Assembly (NCBI GenBank): GCA_017631745.1
Contig: JAGBSR010000092.1
Span: 1 to 5,176 of the forward strand
Source: Clostridia bacterium
GTDB lineage: Bacteria; Bacillota; Clostridia; Oscillospirales; Acutalibacteraceae
Length of the DNA: 5,176 nucleotides
Reading direction: 5' to 3'
The notes beneath the pieces were generated by a model. The model saw only the letters and a list, made by a program, of their open reading frames with translations. It made no database searches and was not told where the DNA came from. The position numbers and the translations under genes are program-made. This document shows positions 5,152 to 5,176 of the stretch, piece after piece (the stretch's first letter is position 1; each line of letters begins with the position of its first letter).

Positions 5152-5176
5152 TTTTAATTCCTGATTAGGTTTTAAC
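5152..5176. other. Downstream flank of the lipoprotein gene
   Basis: Only 25 AT-rich bases follow the stop codon. No terminator stem or start of another gene can be seen before the window ends. Confidence 0.5.

Overview
The window looks like a chromosomal segment of a low-to-mid GC anaerobic Firmicute, most likely a gut or rumen clostridium of the Ruminococcaceae/Oscillospiraceae type. The evidence is strong AGGAG-type ribosome binding sites, AT-rich intergenic DNA with consensus sigma-70/SigA promoter elements, a C-terminus matching clostridial pyruvate phosphate dikinase, and a ferredoxin-linked 2-oxoacid oxidoreductase. All genes lie on the + strand. The taxonomic placement is inference; no rRNA or other marker is present.

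Layout: (1) 1-61 is the last codons of ppdK, closed by a strong intrinsic terminator (80-110). (2) 111-302 is AT-rich non-coding DNA ending in a good ribosome binding site and an ATG at 303. (3) 303-643 is a broken gene: the ATG leads into an out-of-frame reading, while another frame encodes only the C-terminal subdomain of an AMP-forming acyl-CoA synthetase. (4) 645-755 is a compact regulatory region with a near-consensus extended -10 promoter whose -35 lies inside a 12-bp inverted repeat. (5) 756-3317 is a tight four-gene operon, ferredoxin - alpha - beta - gamma, encoding a complete 2-oxoacid:ferredoxin oxidoreductase of the VOR/KOR family, closed by an intrinsic terminator (3344-3385). (6) 3386-3675 is non-coding, with a candidate promoter, a small inverted repeat and a leader hairpin. 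(7) 3676-5151 is an AT-richer gene for a predicted lipoprotein of unknown function, with two tandem beta-type repeats, low-complexity linkers, a helical region and a C-terminal CxxC...CxxH zinc-binding-like module.

How the genes work together: PPDK interconverts pyruvate and phosphoenolpyruvate, and the operon enzyme interconverts 2-oxoacids and acyl-CoA plus CO2 with ferredoxin, so the left part of the window concerns 2-oxoacid and carbon-node metabolism. An acyl-CoA synthetase next to a VOR-type enzyme would suit activation of branched-chain or aromatic acids and their reductive carboxylation to amino-acid precursors, as known in rumen bacteria. Here the synthetase is reduced to a remnant, so that local link appears lost. 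The lipoprotein gene is separated by a terminator and has no evident functional tie to the operon.

I did not find a CRISPR array, mobile element, tRNA or rRNA. The most notable items are the decayed ligase, the palindrome-embedded promoter, and the duplicated-domain lipoprotein with an extracytoplasmic zinc-finger-like tail.
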